Below the pieces are notes generated by a model that was given only the letters and a program-made list of their open reading frames with translations, was not told the origin of the DNA and searched no databases. Shown here piece after piece: positions 21,333-28,159 of a stretch of DNA of 28,159 bases; the stretch's first letter is position 1, and each line of letters begins with the position of its first letter. The position numbers and the translations under genes are program-made. Source of the DNA: a virus; the IMG/VR virus record IMGVR_UViG_3300046450_002448, positions 1 through 28,159 of that record; one strand, written 5' to 3'.

Positions 21333-21952
21333 GATGATGGTGGAAAATTTCTATTACGGAATTGAATAAACTCGTGCCAATATAACATACTTGTATGCAG
21401 TTTATCAATATCAACAGGGTCTGTTATATACTCAACGAAATCATAATTCTTATTAAAAATTATATCTTCTAAATTTAATTCAATACAATATTTGTTTACG
21501 CCTTGTATTACAACAGGAGGATTAAATATTTCTTGTCTATCAAATCGTTTAACATTTGTACGTTCAAAATATGAGTTACCATTTGGGAGAAAACATAAAA
21601 TAGATGGATCATCACTATTAACAAACAAATTACTTCTCCACTCGTTTTGAAGAATTAATGTTTTAATTTTTTCCGATTGAAATATATGCTTACCTTCAAC
21701 CTTCATTAAGCTAGTTGTATCAGTTATGTAATTCCATGCTTCTTGAGTCTTGCATAATGCATGGTAATATGATGCTATACACAAATATTTTCCAATTTCC
21801 GAGGTACTACATATTTCAAACTGTTTATCTTTTTTAACTATATTATAATAACTATAACCCAGAGCATCTTGCAATGCCCATGTAAGAAAATGTCCACAAT
21901 GGCCTATAGCATTGAAAATATAAATTAGTTGTTTGTTGTTTTTGGTTGACAT
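21329..21952 (-). CDS. hypothetical protein
   Basis: 207 residues, family not recognised. The N-terminus (QLIYIFNAIGHCGHFLTWALQDALGY) is a hydrophobic strand followed by a Gly/His loop and a helix, reminiscent of a nucleotide- or PAPS-binding loop of sulfotransferase-like phage proteins (GGNFL type), though the match is too weak to call. The rest is mixed alpha/beta with a Trp/Phe-rich end. It is convergent with the 34-aa ORF and divergent from the 22007 gene. Its start codon overlaps the -35 box of the plus-strand promoter, so the two genes may not be transcribed at the same time. Confidence 0.55.
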   Translation of the reverse strand: MSTKNNKQLIYIFNAIGHCGHFLTWALQDALGYSYYNIVKKDKQFEICSTSEIGKYLCIASYYHALCKTQEAWNYITDTTSLMKVEGKHIFQSEKIKTLILQNEWRSNLFVNSDDPSILCFLPNGNSYFERTNVKRFDRQEIFNPPVVIQGVNKYCIELNLEDIIFNKNYDFVEYITDPVDIDKLHTSMLYWHEFIQFRNRNFPPSS

Positions 21953-21974
21953 ATTGATTATAAGGTAGTATAAT
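21946..21974 (+). promoter_or_regulatory. sigma-70-type promoter of the 22007 gene
   Basis: Perfect TTGACA at 21946-21951, 17-nt spacer, perfect TATAAT at 21969-21974, with AGGTAG before the -10 box as at 18138-18166. The predicted start near 21981 gives a leader of about 26 nt. The -35 box overlaps the start codon of the minus-strand gene. Confidence 0.8.
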
Positions 21975-22006
21975 ACTTATATATTAATAATTAATGAAAA
22001 GAATAC

Positions 22007-22528
22007 ATGTCAACATACGTTGAATTTACATACGAGCAAGCCCAGAAAGTTTTAGTTGATGAAATGGGATTTAAATGTATTAATAACGTAGATCCAAAAT
22101 CAGAACATTGGGCTGGTAATCCACATACTGACGAATATATATTTGAGCGTATTATAAAGCATAACAATGCTGATGATTTTATGAAGGCATTGTCAGGTAA
22201 AAATTTCCGTTATTCAATTCGTATTTTTTCGTCAGTTGATCGAAACAGTAAAAAAACTAGAGAGTCAGGTTCGGATGCAATTCGTGTTACACTTTATGAT
22301 CTTAAAACTGATCGTCCTGTAAAAGTAGAACGTCGAGTAAATAGAACAGTAAATGCCTTTCATAATATGAAGGAGCGAGCACGAGAACTTTGGAAATATG
22401 TAAACAGTCACAAACATGTGTGTCCAAACTGCGAAGGGCTACTTGTTAAACGAACCGCAAAACGTACTAAACAAGATTTTTTAGGTTGTTCTGCATTTCC
22501 TGAATGTAAACACACACAAAACATATAA
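22007..22528 (+). CDS. protein with C-terminal topoisomerase-type C4 zinc ribbon
   Basis: 173 residues. The N-terminal ~130 residues are a charged alpha/beta domain of unknown type. The C-terminus, CPNCEGLLVKRTAKRTKQDFLGCSAFPECKHTQ, is a C4 zinc ribbon of the type found at the end of bacterial topoisomerase I (CPxC...G.F.GCS.FPEC) and in other DNA-binding proteins; the quoted cysteines are at about 139, 142, 162 and 168. A DNA or RNA role is likely. Strong sigma-70-type promoter upstream. Confidence 0.7.
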   Translation: MSTYVEFTYEQAQKVLVDEMGFKCINNVDPKSEHWAGNPHTDEYIFERIIKHNNADDFMKALSGKNFRYSIRIFSSVDRNSKKTRESGSDAIRVTLYDLKTDRPVKVERRVNRTVNAFHNMKERARELWKYVNSHKHVCPNCEGLLVKRTAKRTKQDFLGCSAFPECKHTQNI

Positions 22529-22529
22529 T

Positions 22530-22718
22530 ATGATTTGTACTAATTGTAAAACCACATTTAGAAACGATTCTGGAATTGATGTTAGCAAGATGTTTAATTG
22601 CCCAAAAGGCACAGGTTATGTATGTTCTAAAGAGTGTAAAAAAGAGCTTATCGCAAATTTAAAGGACGGTTCACATTGGACTGAAATGAAAAACATTTTA
22701 AAAAATATGAAGGGATAA
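22530..22718 (+). CDS. small zinc-binding protein
   Basis: 62 residues with CTNC at 3-6 and further cysteines at about 24, 32 and 36 (FNCPKG, YVCSKECKKEL), enough for one treble-clef or ribbon zinc site. The C-terminus is Lys-rich. It begins 1 nt after the stop of the C4-ribbon gene and ends 1 nt before the next ATG, so it is the middle gene of a tight three-gene unit. Function unknown; nucleic-acid contact is plausible. Confidence 0.6.
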   Translation: MICTNCKTTFRNDSGIDVSKMFNCPKGTGYVCSKECKKELIANLKDGSHWTEMKNILKNMKG

Positions 22719-22719
22719 A

Positions 22720-23877
22720 ATGGCAAAAGGCTTATTAAAAAATGCACCAAAACCTAAAAAACGAAAAAGTCCTCAACAGTTTGATGAGCAGTACACCGGA
22801 CCAGAGCCTGAGGCGGCCGGAGCAATTTCTAAAGCACAATTAGGAGATGCATTTAATTATTATGCTTATCATAAGAACATTAAAGATGCTAAAAAATATA
22901 TTGTAGACTATCTACAGGAAGTTGGCAGTAAAGACGAAGCTAGAATGGTAAAAGCATGTCCTGAAGTATTTTTTATTTCAACTTACGGCTGGCTTGCTCG
23001 AATGGCATCAAGAGGTGTAGAACATTCAATAGAAATTCATGAAAAACTTGATCGTCATATTGAATATCTTTGCACAATGGGATTTCGTAAACAAGAAAAA
23101 ACAGATGAAGCTAAAGAAATTCGTGCAGTAGGACCAACTATTCAAGATCGTATTAAAGACCAGGCATGGGATATTGGCGGTGAATTAGAAAAGTGGAAAG
23201 ACATGTGTGCAAGCCAAGGAGACACATGGGCAATGGTTTCATTACAAAATAAACCACTTGTTCATTTGCGTAGTAATGGATGTAACCAAGCTCATGCAAG
23301 AGTTCTTAGAGGTGAATATATGATAGAACTTGAAGAACTTAAACAAGCCTATGAAAAAACAGATGAAGATTTAGTTGAAGGTTATTCACATATGTCAACG
23401 CCTGATAAAAAGCGTTTTATGATATTCTTAAACGATGTTCTTGATGCATGTGATATGATTATAGGCGAATCAGTTGCTAATAGAAAACAACGTACAAAGA
23501 AACCCGCAAGTGCAGAAAAACAACTTGCTAAACTAAAATATTGTGTTAAAGATGATAAACTCAAAGTTGTAAGTGAAAAGCCAATAGGATTAATTGGTGC
23601 CACGGTCGCAGTTGTTTATCAGATTAAATTTAGAAAAATTGGTATTTTAATTGCAGATGATAGTTCGGGCTTTAAAGTAAAAGGTACAACACTTACAAAT
23701 GTAAACGAAACCAATAGTAGAAGAAAAACACTTCGCAAACCAATAGAACAGTTAAAAGAATGCAAAGGACTTACTAAAAATAAATTTGATAAGTGGTTTA
23801 CTAGCATTAAGTCAGTTGAAACAAAACTTACTCCTCGATTCAGCGACGATACAATAATTCTTAAGATATTTAAATAG
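22720..23877 (+). CDS. hypothetical protein
   Basis: 385 residues, family not named. A basic, Pro-rich N-terminus (PKPKKRKSPQQ) precedes a helical domain (LGDAFNYYAYHKNIKDAKKYIVDYL; then FISTYGWLARMASRG), a charged middle, and after about 275 a beta-rich part (IGLIGATVAVVYQIKFRKIGILI, about 287-309). No membrane segment is evident and the hydrophobic stretch looks like buried strands. I recall similar proteins in marine T4-like phages without a function. It follows the zinc-ribbon genes and is separated from the neck gp13 gene by a hairpin switch. Confidence 0.6.
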   Translation: MAKGLLKNAPKPKKRKSPQQFDEQYTGPEPEAAGAISKAQLGDAFNYYAYHKNIKDAKKYIVDYLQEVGSKDEARMVKACPEVFFISTYGWLARMASRGVEHSIEIHEKLDRHIEYLCTMGFRKQEKTDEAKEIRAVGPTIQDRIKDQAWDIGGELEKWKDMCASQGDTWAMVSLQNKPLVHLRSNGCNQAHARVLRGEYMIELEELKQAYEKTDEDLVEGYSHMSTPDKKRFMIFLNDVLDACDMIIGESVANRKQRTKKPASAEKQLAKLKYCVKDDKLKVVSEKPIGLIGATVAVVYQIKFRKIGILIADDSSGFKVKGTTLTNVNETNSRRKTLRKPIEQLKECKGLTKNKFDKWFTSIKSVETKLTPRFSDDTIILKIFK

Positions 23878-23884
23878 TCCCCCC

Positions 23885-23920
23885 TGTTACCTCTTGCATA
23901 AATATTAAAAAGAGGTAACA
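23885..23920 (+). promoter_or_regulatory. 11-bp hairpin with late promoter in its loop and the gp13 ribosome site in its stem
   Basis: TGTTACCTCTT (23885-23895) pairs perfectly with AAGAGGTAACA (23910-23920) across a 14-nt loop. CATAAATA, a T4-late-like octamer, occupies 23897-23904, within the loop. The AGAGG ribosome site for the ATG at 23923 lies in the 3' arm. Read-through RNA would form the hairpin and hide the ribosome site; RNA initiated about 6 nt after the octamer would lack the 5' arm and be translatable. This matches the known design of T4 late genes such as e (lysozyme). Confidence 0.7.
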
Positions 23921-23922
23921 AT

Positions 23923-24669
23923 ATGGCGCAGTCTTCACGACAAAAACTAATCAAAGATATAGAACTCAGTCTAGGTGGAGGCATCGTAGATGTCGAACTC
24001 GATGCTGATCATTATAATTTAAGCATTGACCATGCGTTGGAACGTTACAGACAACGCTCCTCAAATGCTACAGAAGAAAGCATGATGGTATTATCACTCA
24101 CAAAAGACCAGAGTGATTATACTTTACCTGATATTGTAATTGAGGTTAAAGATGCGTATAGGACAGTTACGGGTATTTCAAATTCTACCGGGAATGATAT
24201 AGAACCATTTGAAGCGGCTTATTTAAATACCTATCTATTACATTCAGGACGAGCTGGCGGACTACTGACATTTGAAGCATATGCTGAACATAGAGAAATG
24301 CTTGGTCGAATGTTTGGTAGTGAATATCTATTTACATGGAAGCGTAGTTCAAAAACACTTTCATTCCATCGAAAAATAAAATCTAACGATGAATCTATTA
24401 TTTTACATTGTTATAATTATCGACCTGAGGACGATTTATTATCTGATACATATGCAGGATATTGGTTACGTAGTTGGGCAGTTGCAGAATCAAAAATGAT
24501 TATTGCAGAAGCTAGAAGCAAATTTAGTCAAATTGCAGGACCTCAAGGAGGTACTACATTAAATGGTGAGGCATTGCGTCAAGATGCCGCAACTCAGATG
24601 GATAAGCTAGAACAAGAGCTTGTAACCTATGCAGATGGAGGAGATCCTCTCCATTTTGTTATTGGTTAA
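23923..24669 (+). CDS. neck protein, T4 gp13-like
   Basis: 248 residues (T4 gp13 is about 309). SRQKLIKDIELSLGGGIVDVELDADHYNLSIDHALERYRQRSSN at the start follows the T4-like gp13 pattern: a short helix, the LGGG-x-VDVELD turn and a helix with the RYRQRSSN basic end. Then comes YTLPDIVIEVKDAYR and a strand-rich middle with HCYNYRPEDDLL. With gp14 it forms the neck that closes the packaged head for tail attachment. It lies directly upstream of the tail sheath. Translation is probably controlled by the preceding hairpin. Confidence 0.75.
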   Translation: MAQSSRQKLIKDIELSLGGGIVDVELDADHYNLSIDHALERYRQRSSNATEESMMVLSLTKDQSDYTLPDIVIEVKDAYRTVTGISNSTGNDIEPFEAAYLNTYLLHSGRAGGLLTFEAYAEHREMLGRMFGSEYLFTWKRSSKTLSFHRKIKSNDESIILHCYNYRPEDDLLSDTYAGYWLRSWAVAESKMIIAEARSKFSQIAGPQGGTTLNGEALRQDAATQMDKLEQELVTYADGGDPLHFVIG

Positions 24670-24734
24670 ACACCATATATACCTACAACCGACTAAATAT
24701 GTAAAACAGATCAAGACTATTTTAAGGAATCTAA

Positions 24735-27458
24735 ATGGCGACATTAGTATCACCAGGAGTGGCTGTATCAGTCACAGATGAATCATTTTATGCCGGAGCA
24801 GGCGCTGGAACTGTTCCTGTGATCGTGATTGCAACAGGACAGGATAAAACACTGGCTGATGCAAGTACAGCGGCATACACAACATTTGCAACCGCAGGCA
24901 AATTATATTTAATAACTAGCCAGCGTGATTTACTTACCTCATATGGAGAACCCACTTTTAAAATTAGTAGCGGGACAGCAGTACATGGGCATGAAACAAA
25001 TGAACATGGATTGTTAGCGGCCTATTCGTTTTTAGGTATATCCAATAGAGCATATATATTAAGAGCAAATATTAATACTACCGAACTAGAAGCCACAGTA
25101 ACAGAACCAACTGGTCCTCCAAATGATGGCCAAGTATGGCTTGATACAACGTCGACTGCCTGGGGTATTTTTGAAGCAGATAGTGATGGTGCGTGGGTTA
25201 GTAGAACACCGGCAGTATTAACAGCGGCAGAAATAACCGGAGTAGGTGCTCTTGCAGTTCCAAATGATGCTATAGCAACAGTAACAGCATTAACAGTTGA
25301 TTCATATGCAATCGTAACACTTGATTCCGCTGGAACAAGTTTAGCTGGATTTAGATACTATAAAAAGACAGCCGCAAGTACATGGACTGAAATTGTTGAA
25401 GCTGATTTACAAGGATTAGCCGGAAATTATGCGGCAACTAATGTTTACGTACAACCTCATACAAGTGTACCAGCTGGTGCTCGATATGATGTTTGGGTTA
25501 AAACATCTTCAGCAAATGCAGGAATGAATGTTGTTTTTAAAGAGTATAGTTCAACTACAGCAGGATGGACAACATTAACAACTCCTGTTTTAGATACAGA
25601 TACACAAGCAAATTCACCAGGACGTTTTGGAGTAGGAACTCTTGCATACGGAACCGCAGTAATTACAGCAGGCGATATTGCTAGTATTACAATTGATGAT
25701 GCAGGTACAGGTTATAGTGCAAGTGATTTACCAACCGTTGTATTGAATGGTGCTACTAATAGAACCGCAACCCCAACTGTTGATTCTAGTGGTAAACTTA
25801 CTGCTATTACATTAGGTGGAACAGCAGATACTGGATTAGTACAAGGTGATGTAGTAGTTGCAATCCGTGGAGGAGCAACACCAGCCGCAGGTAGTGTATA
25901 TGTTGATGCTACTGTTTCGGCTGTAGCCGGCGATACTTCAATGGTAGTTAAATCTGCTGATGGAGCAGGAGCGTGGGCATCAATTACGCCTGGTACTGCA
26001 ACTGGTAATTTACAAAACAGTCCACTTGCTTTAACAGGTACTACACTAGACAACACATTATGGTATGATAGCACATTATCAACTACCTCAATTGATGTAT
26101 ATCGTAAAGCAACAGGCATGTGGGTGCCAAAAACATTAAGCGGAGTTGGTACAGCGACACCAACTGCTCCAAGTAATGGTGACATATGGGTTGATACAAC
26201 AACCGCACCACAACTTGTGTTTAAAGTTTATAATTCTAGTACAAGTTTATGGGTAGCTCATGATAGTGCTGATCAAACAACACCATCAGGTATTGTATTT
26301 GGTGATATAACTGAAACAGCAGATGATTCGACTAATGGTGCTACAGGAGCAACATTGTTAACAGGTGCTCCAAATCCAGCATTATATCCGGACGGAATGC
26401 TCGCAGTGAACTTATGTCGTACTTCTTATACTGTTAAAAAGTATGATAGTGCATTGACAACTACTTGGAAATGGCGTTCAGAAAGCGGAACAGGCGCAGA
26501 TGGATCGGCATGTTTTGGTAGATATGCTCAAAGAAAAGTTGTTATTACTGCAATGCAAGCCGCATTAACAAGCGATGATTTAAGAGCAGAATCGTTAAGT
26601 TTTAACTTAATTGCCGCACCAGGATATACTGAATGTGCTGATGAAATGTATACGTTAGCCGGAGACAGAAAAGATACAGCATTTGTTGTTGTTGACACAC
26701 CGCTTAGACTTGCAAATACCGGAACAGCAGTTAGTACATGGATTGATGGTACTGATGCTGTAGAAAATGGCGAAAAGGGATTAGTAAGTCCTAAAAATGA
26801 TAAAATGGCAACTTGGTATCCAGGTGGAGCATTAACAACAAATACAGATGGTTATACAGTTGCTCAGCCTATTAGCCATGTTATTTTAAGACAACTTGCA
26901 TACAATGATCAGGTTGCTTACCCTTGGTTTGCACCAGCAGGTATTGCAAGAGGGTCAGTATTAAATGCTACAAATATTGGGTATTTGAATAGCGAATCAG
27001 AATTTACACCTGTTGCATTATCAGCAGGTATGCGAGACACTTTATATAATAAAAAAGTTAATCCTGTAGCAAACTTTCCTGGAGAAGGACTTGTTGTATG
27101 GGGACAAAAAACATTATATGGCGCATCGAGTGCATTAGATAGAATTAATGTATCAAGACTAGTTATATACATGAGAGAACGACTTGATAAAATTGTAAGA
27201 CCGTTTATTTTTGAACCAAATGATACTTTAACAAGAGCAAATGTTAAAGACATGATCGAAAGATTTGTTGGTGATATTCAAGCAAAACGAGGTATTTACG
27301 ATTTTGCAGTTGTGTGTGATAAAAGTAATAATACACCTACAAGAATTGATAAGAATGAGCTTTGGATTGATATTGCAATAGAACCTTCAAAATCAGCAGA
27401 ATTCATTTATATTCCTGTAAGAATACTGAACACTGGATCCTTAGCAGGTACTAGTTAA
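24735..27458 (+). CDS. tail sheath protein, T4 gp18-like, enlarged
   Basis: 907 residues, against 659 for T4 gp18. The N-terminus LVSPGVAVSVTDESFY and the C-terminus (about 760-907, RFVGDIQAKRGIYDFAVVCD, WIDIAIEPSKSAEFIYIPVRI) are the conserved core, the latter the intersubunit handshake and contractile domain. Between about 115 and 520 lies a large insertion of repeated W/Y modules (128-158, 246-283, 438-466, 478-510: G-D/Q-x-W-x-D-T..., ending in W-V) plus a beta-helix-like segment (315-369, SITIDDAGTGYSASDLPTVVL). Such insertions probably project outward from the sheath. It contracts to drive the tube through the envelope. TAAGGA precedes the ATG. Confidence 0.92.
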   Translation: MATLVSPGVAVSVTDESFYAGAGAGTVPVIVIATGQDKTLADASTAAYTTFATAGKLYLITSQRDLLTSYGEPTFKISSGTAVHGHETNEHGLLAAYSFLGISNRAYILRANINTTELEATVTEPTGPPNDGQVWLDTTSTAWGIFEADSDGAWVSRTPAVLTAAEITGVGALAVPNDAIATVTALTVDSYAIVTLDSAGTSLAGFRYYKKTAASTWTEIVEADLQGLAGNYAATNVYVQPHTSVPAGARYDVWVKTSSANAGMNVVFKEYSSTTAGWTTLTTPVLDTDTQANSPGRFGVGTLAYGTAVITAGDIASITIDDAGTGYSASDLPTVVLNGATNRTATPTVDSSGKLTAITLGGTADTGLVQGDVVVAIRGGATPAAGSVYVDATVSAVAGDTSMVVKSADGAGAWASITPGTATGNLQNSPLALTGTTLDNTLWYDSTLSTTSIDVYRKATGMWVPKTLSGVGTATPTAPSNGDIWVDTTTAPQLVFKVYNSSTSLWVAHDSADQTTPSGIVFGDITETADDSTNGATGATLLTGAPNPALYPDGMLAVNLCRTSYTVKKYDSALTTTWKWRSESGTGADGSACFGRYAQRKVVITAMQAALTSDDLRAESLSFNLIAAPGYTECADEMYTLAGDRKDTAFVVVDTPLRLANTGTAVSTWIDGTDAVENGEKGLVSPKNDKMATWYPGGALTTNTDGYTVAQPISHVILRQLAYNDQVAYPWFAPAGIARGSVLNATNIGYLNSESEFTPVALSAGMRDTLYNKKVNPVANFPGEGLVVWGQKTLYGASSALDRINVSRLVIYMRERLDKIVRPFIFEPNDTLTRANVKDMIERFVGDIQAKRGIYDFAVVCDKSNNTPTRIDKNELWIDIAIEPSKSAEFIYIPVRILNTGSLAGTS

Positions 27459-27478
27459 TAAATATATGAAATGACGCA

Positions 27479-27494
27479 CCGGTCCGTTGACCGG
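27479..27494 (+). other. 6-bp hairpin after the sheath gene
   Basis: CCGGTC (27479-27484) and GACCGG (27489-27494) form a perfect stem with loop CGTT. It is the first of two GC-rich hairpins in the AT-rich 157-nt gap between sheath and tube. It may stabilise the 3' end of the sheath mRNA. Confidence 0.5.
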
Positions 27495-27504
27495 AGCATC
27501 AACT

Positions 27505-27536
27505 AGGAGGGTACCGGCTCGCGTTGGAACCCTCCT
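27505..27536 (+). terminator. possible terminator between sheath and tube genes
   Basis: AGGAGGGT (27505-27512) pairs perfectly with ACCCTCCT (27529-27536) over a 16-nt loop, followed only by TTC, so the U-tract is weak. The stem is GC-rich in an AT-rich gap. It could end the sheath transcript partly or protect its 3' end. Confidence 0.5.
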
Positions 27537-27615
27537 TTCATACAACCCCCGGTTGCATTAAATCTCCTAATTCTAATAAATAACATAAAGCATAGATAAA
27601 CTGCGGAGAATATTC

Positions 27616-28159
27616 ATGGCTGTTTTAAGCAATTTTAAAGTACCTGTTGATGGAACGCAACCTGAAGGTACAACCCTAATGCCAAAGTTGGCGTATAGGT
27701 TTAGGGTTACATTTCAAAACTTCGGAGGCAGTAACGCAACCGATAGTTTAATTAGACTTACTAGAAACCTAGTAAGTTGCGGCAGACCCGATATACAACA
27801 CGATGAAATTGTGTTAGACGTATACAACTCAAAAGTGTATATGGCCGGTAAGCACACATGGCAACCTATTCAGTGTGTAATTAGAGATGATGTAGATGGT
27901 AACGTAATTAAAGCAATTGCTTCTCAATTACAAAATCAAATTGATCATGCCGCTCAAAGTGCGCCAATTGCGGGTGTAAATTATAAATTTGGTATGTTTA
28001 TAGAAACATTAGACGGATCAAATCCAGCGAATGAAGATAGCATTTTAGATTCATGGAATATGAGTGGATGTTTCTTGCAACAAGTTCAATATAGCGAAAG
28101 TAATTACGCAAGTGGTACGGAAGTACAGACAGTAACTCTGTCAATCAGATATGATAATG
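27616..28159 (+). CDS. tail tube protein, T4 gp19-like (3' end beyond window)
   Basis: 181 codons without a stop before the window ends; T4 gp19 is 163 residues, so only a few residues should be missing. The protein begins AVLSNFKVPVDGTQP, then PKLAYRFRVTFQNFG, RLTRNLVSCGRPDIQ, HTWQPIQCVIRDDVDGNV and WNMSGCFLQQVQYSES, all in the order and pattern of T4-like tail tube subunits, which stack as hexameric rings inside the sheath. GGAGAA precedes the ATG. An AATAAATA motif at 27575-27582 may be a weak late promoter. Confidence 0.88.
   Translation, partial: MAVLSNFKVPVDGTQPEGTTLMPKLAYRFRVTFQNFGGSNATDSLIRLTRNLVSCGRPDIQHDEIVLDVYNSKVYMAGKHTWQPIQCVIRDDVDGNVIKAIASQLQNQIDHAAQSAPIAGVNYKFGMFIETLDGSNPANEDSILDSWNMSGCFLQQVQYSESNYASGTEVQTVTLSIRYDN

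Noticed and set aside
25712-26185. Antisense ORF of 157 residues within the sheath gene, and similar long antisense frames elsewhere
   Set aside because: They are shadows of strongly biased codon use in the real genes and have no ribosome site or domain.

Overview
The window looks like part of the genome of a T4-like marine myovirus, not host chromosome. It is AT-rich, densely packed with overlapping genes, and carries recognisable tail and neck genes: a gp18-like tail sheath, a gp19-like tail tube running off the right edge, a gp13-like neck protein, and gp14-like and gp15-like genes on the opposite strand. It also has a peptidase-S74 fibre chaperone, T4-late-type TATAAATA promoter motifs and a phage-style tRNA cluster. 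The AT richness and the presence of isocitrate lyase suggest a heterotrophic marine bacterial host, possibly SAR11-like. The host is inference only.

Layout. 1-1399: end of a virion protein and an S74 fibre protein. 1440-4876: an operon of overlapping genes holding three glycosyltransferase-like proteins and two unknowns, probably for glycosylation of virion or host surface. 4899-5453: a virion-type beta-rich protein behind a TATAAATA motif. 5442-8314, minus strand: gp14-like neck, gp15-like sheath stabiliser, Nudix hydrolase. 8344-11968: three tandem SGNH-hydrolase-like paralogues overlapping into a radical SAM gene. 11971-13146: tRNA-Tyr, glutaredoxin, tRNA-Cys, a lipoprotein-like ORF, two small membrane proteins, tRNA-Asp. 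13203-15164: complete isocitrate lyase, a VOC protein and a small zinc-ribbon protein. 15166-18127: three tandem radical SAM/SPASM-like paralogues. 18138-19401: two unknown genes around a 200-nt non-coding stretch. 19496-21332: an ExbB/MotA-like and ExbD/MotB-like pair, a third membrane protein and a 34-residue ORF. 21329-23877: a minus-strand unknown and three plus-strand genes, two of them zinc-ribbon proteins. 23885-28159: neck gp13, a very large tail sheath, and tail tube.

Two promoter types are visible. Four near-consensus sigma-70 promoters (TTGACA/T, exactly 17 nt, TATAAT-like) precede the glycosyltransferase operon, tRNA-Tyr, the 18224 gene and the 22007 gene. T4-late-like octamers (TATAAATA or CATAAATA) precede the 4899 gene, the SGNH operon, isocitrate lyase and the neck gp13 gene. 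The last one lies in the loop of a perfect 11-bp hairpin whose 3' arm holds the ribosome binding site. This is the arrangement known from T4 late genes, where read-through transcripts are translationally silent.

Most notable: (i) the SGNH x3 - radical SAM operon and the separate radical SAM x3 array, together a candidate undescribed modification system; (ii) the phage-borne ExbB/ExbD-like proton-channel module; (iii) the complete isocitrate lyase; (iv) the hairpin/late-promoter switch before gp13; (v) a repeated W/Y-rich module shared by sheath, neck and sheath stabiliser. No integrase, transposase, CRISPR array or rRNA was seen.
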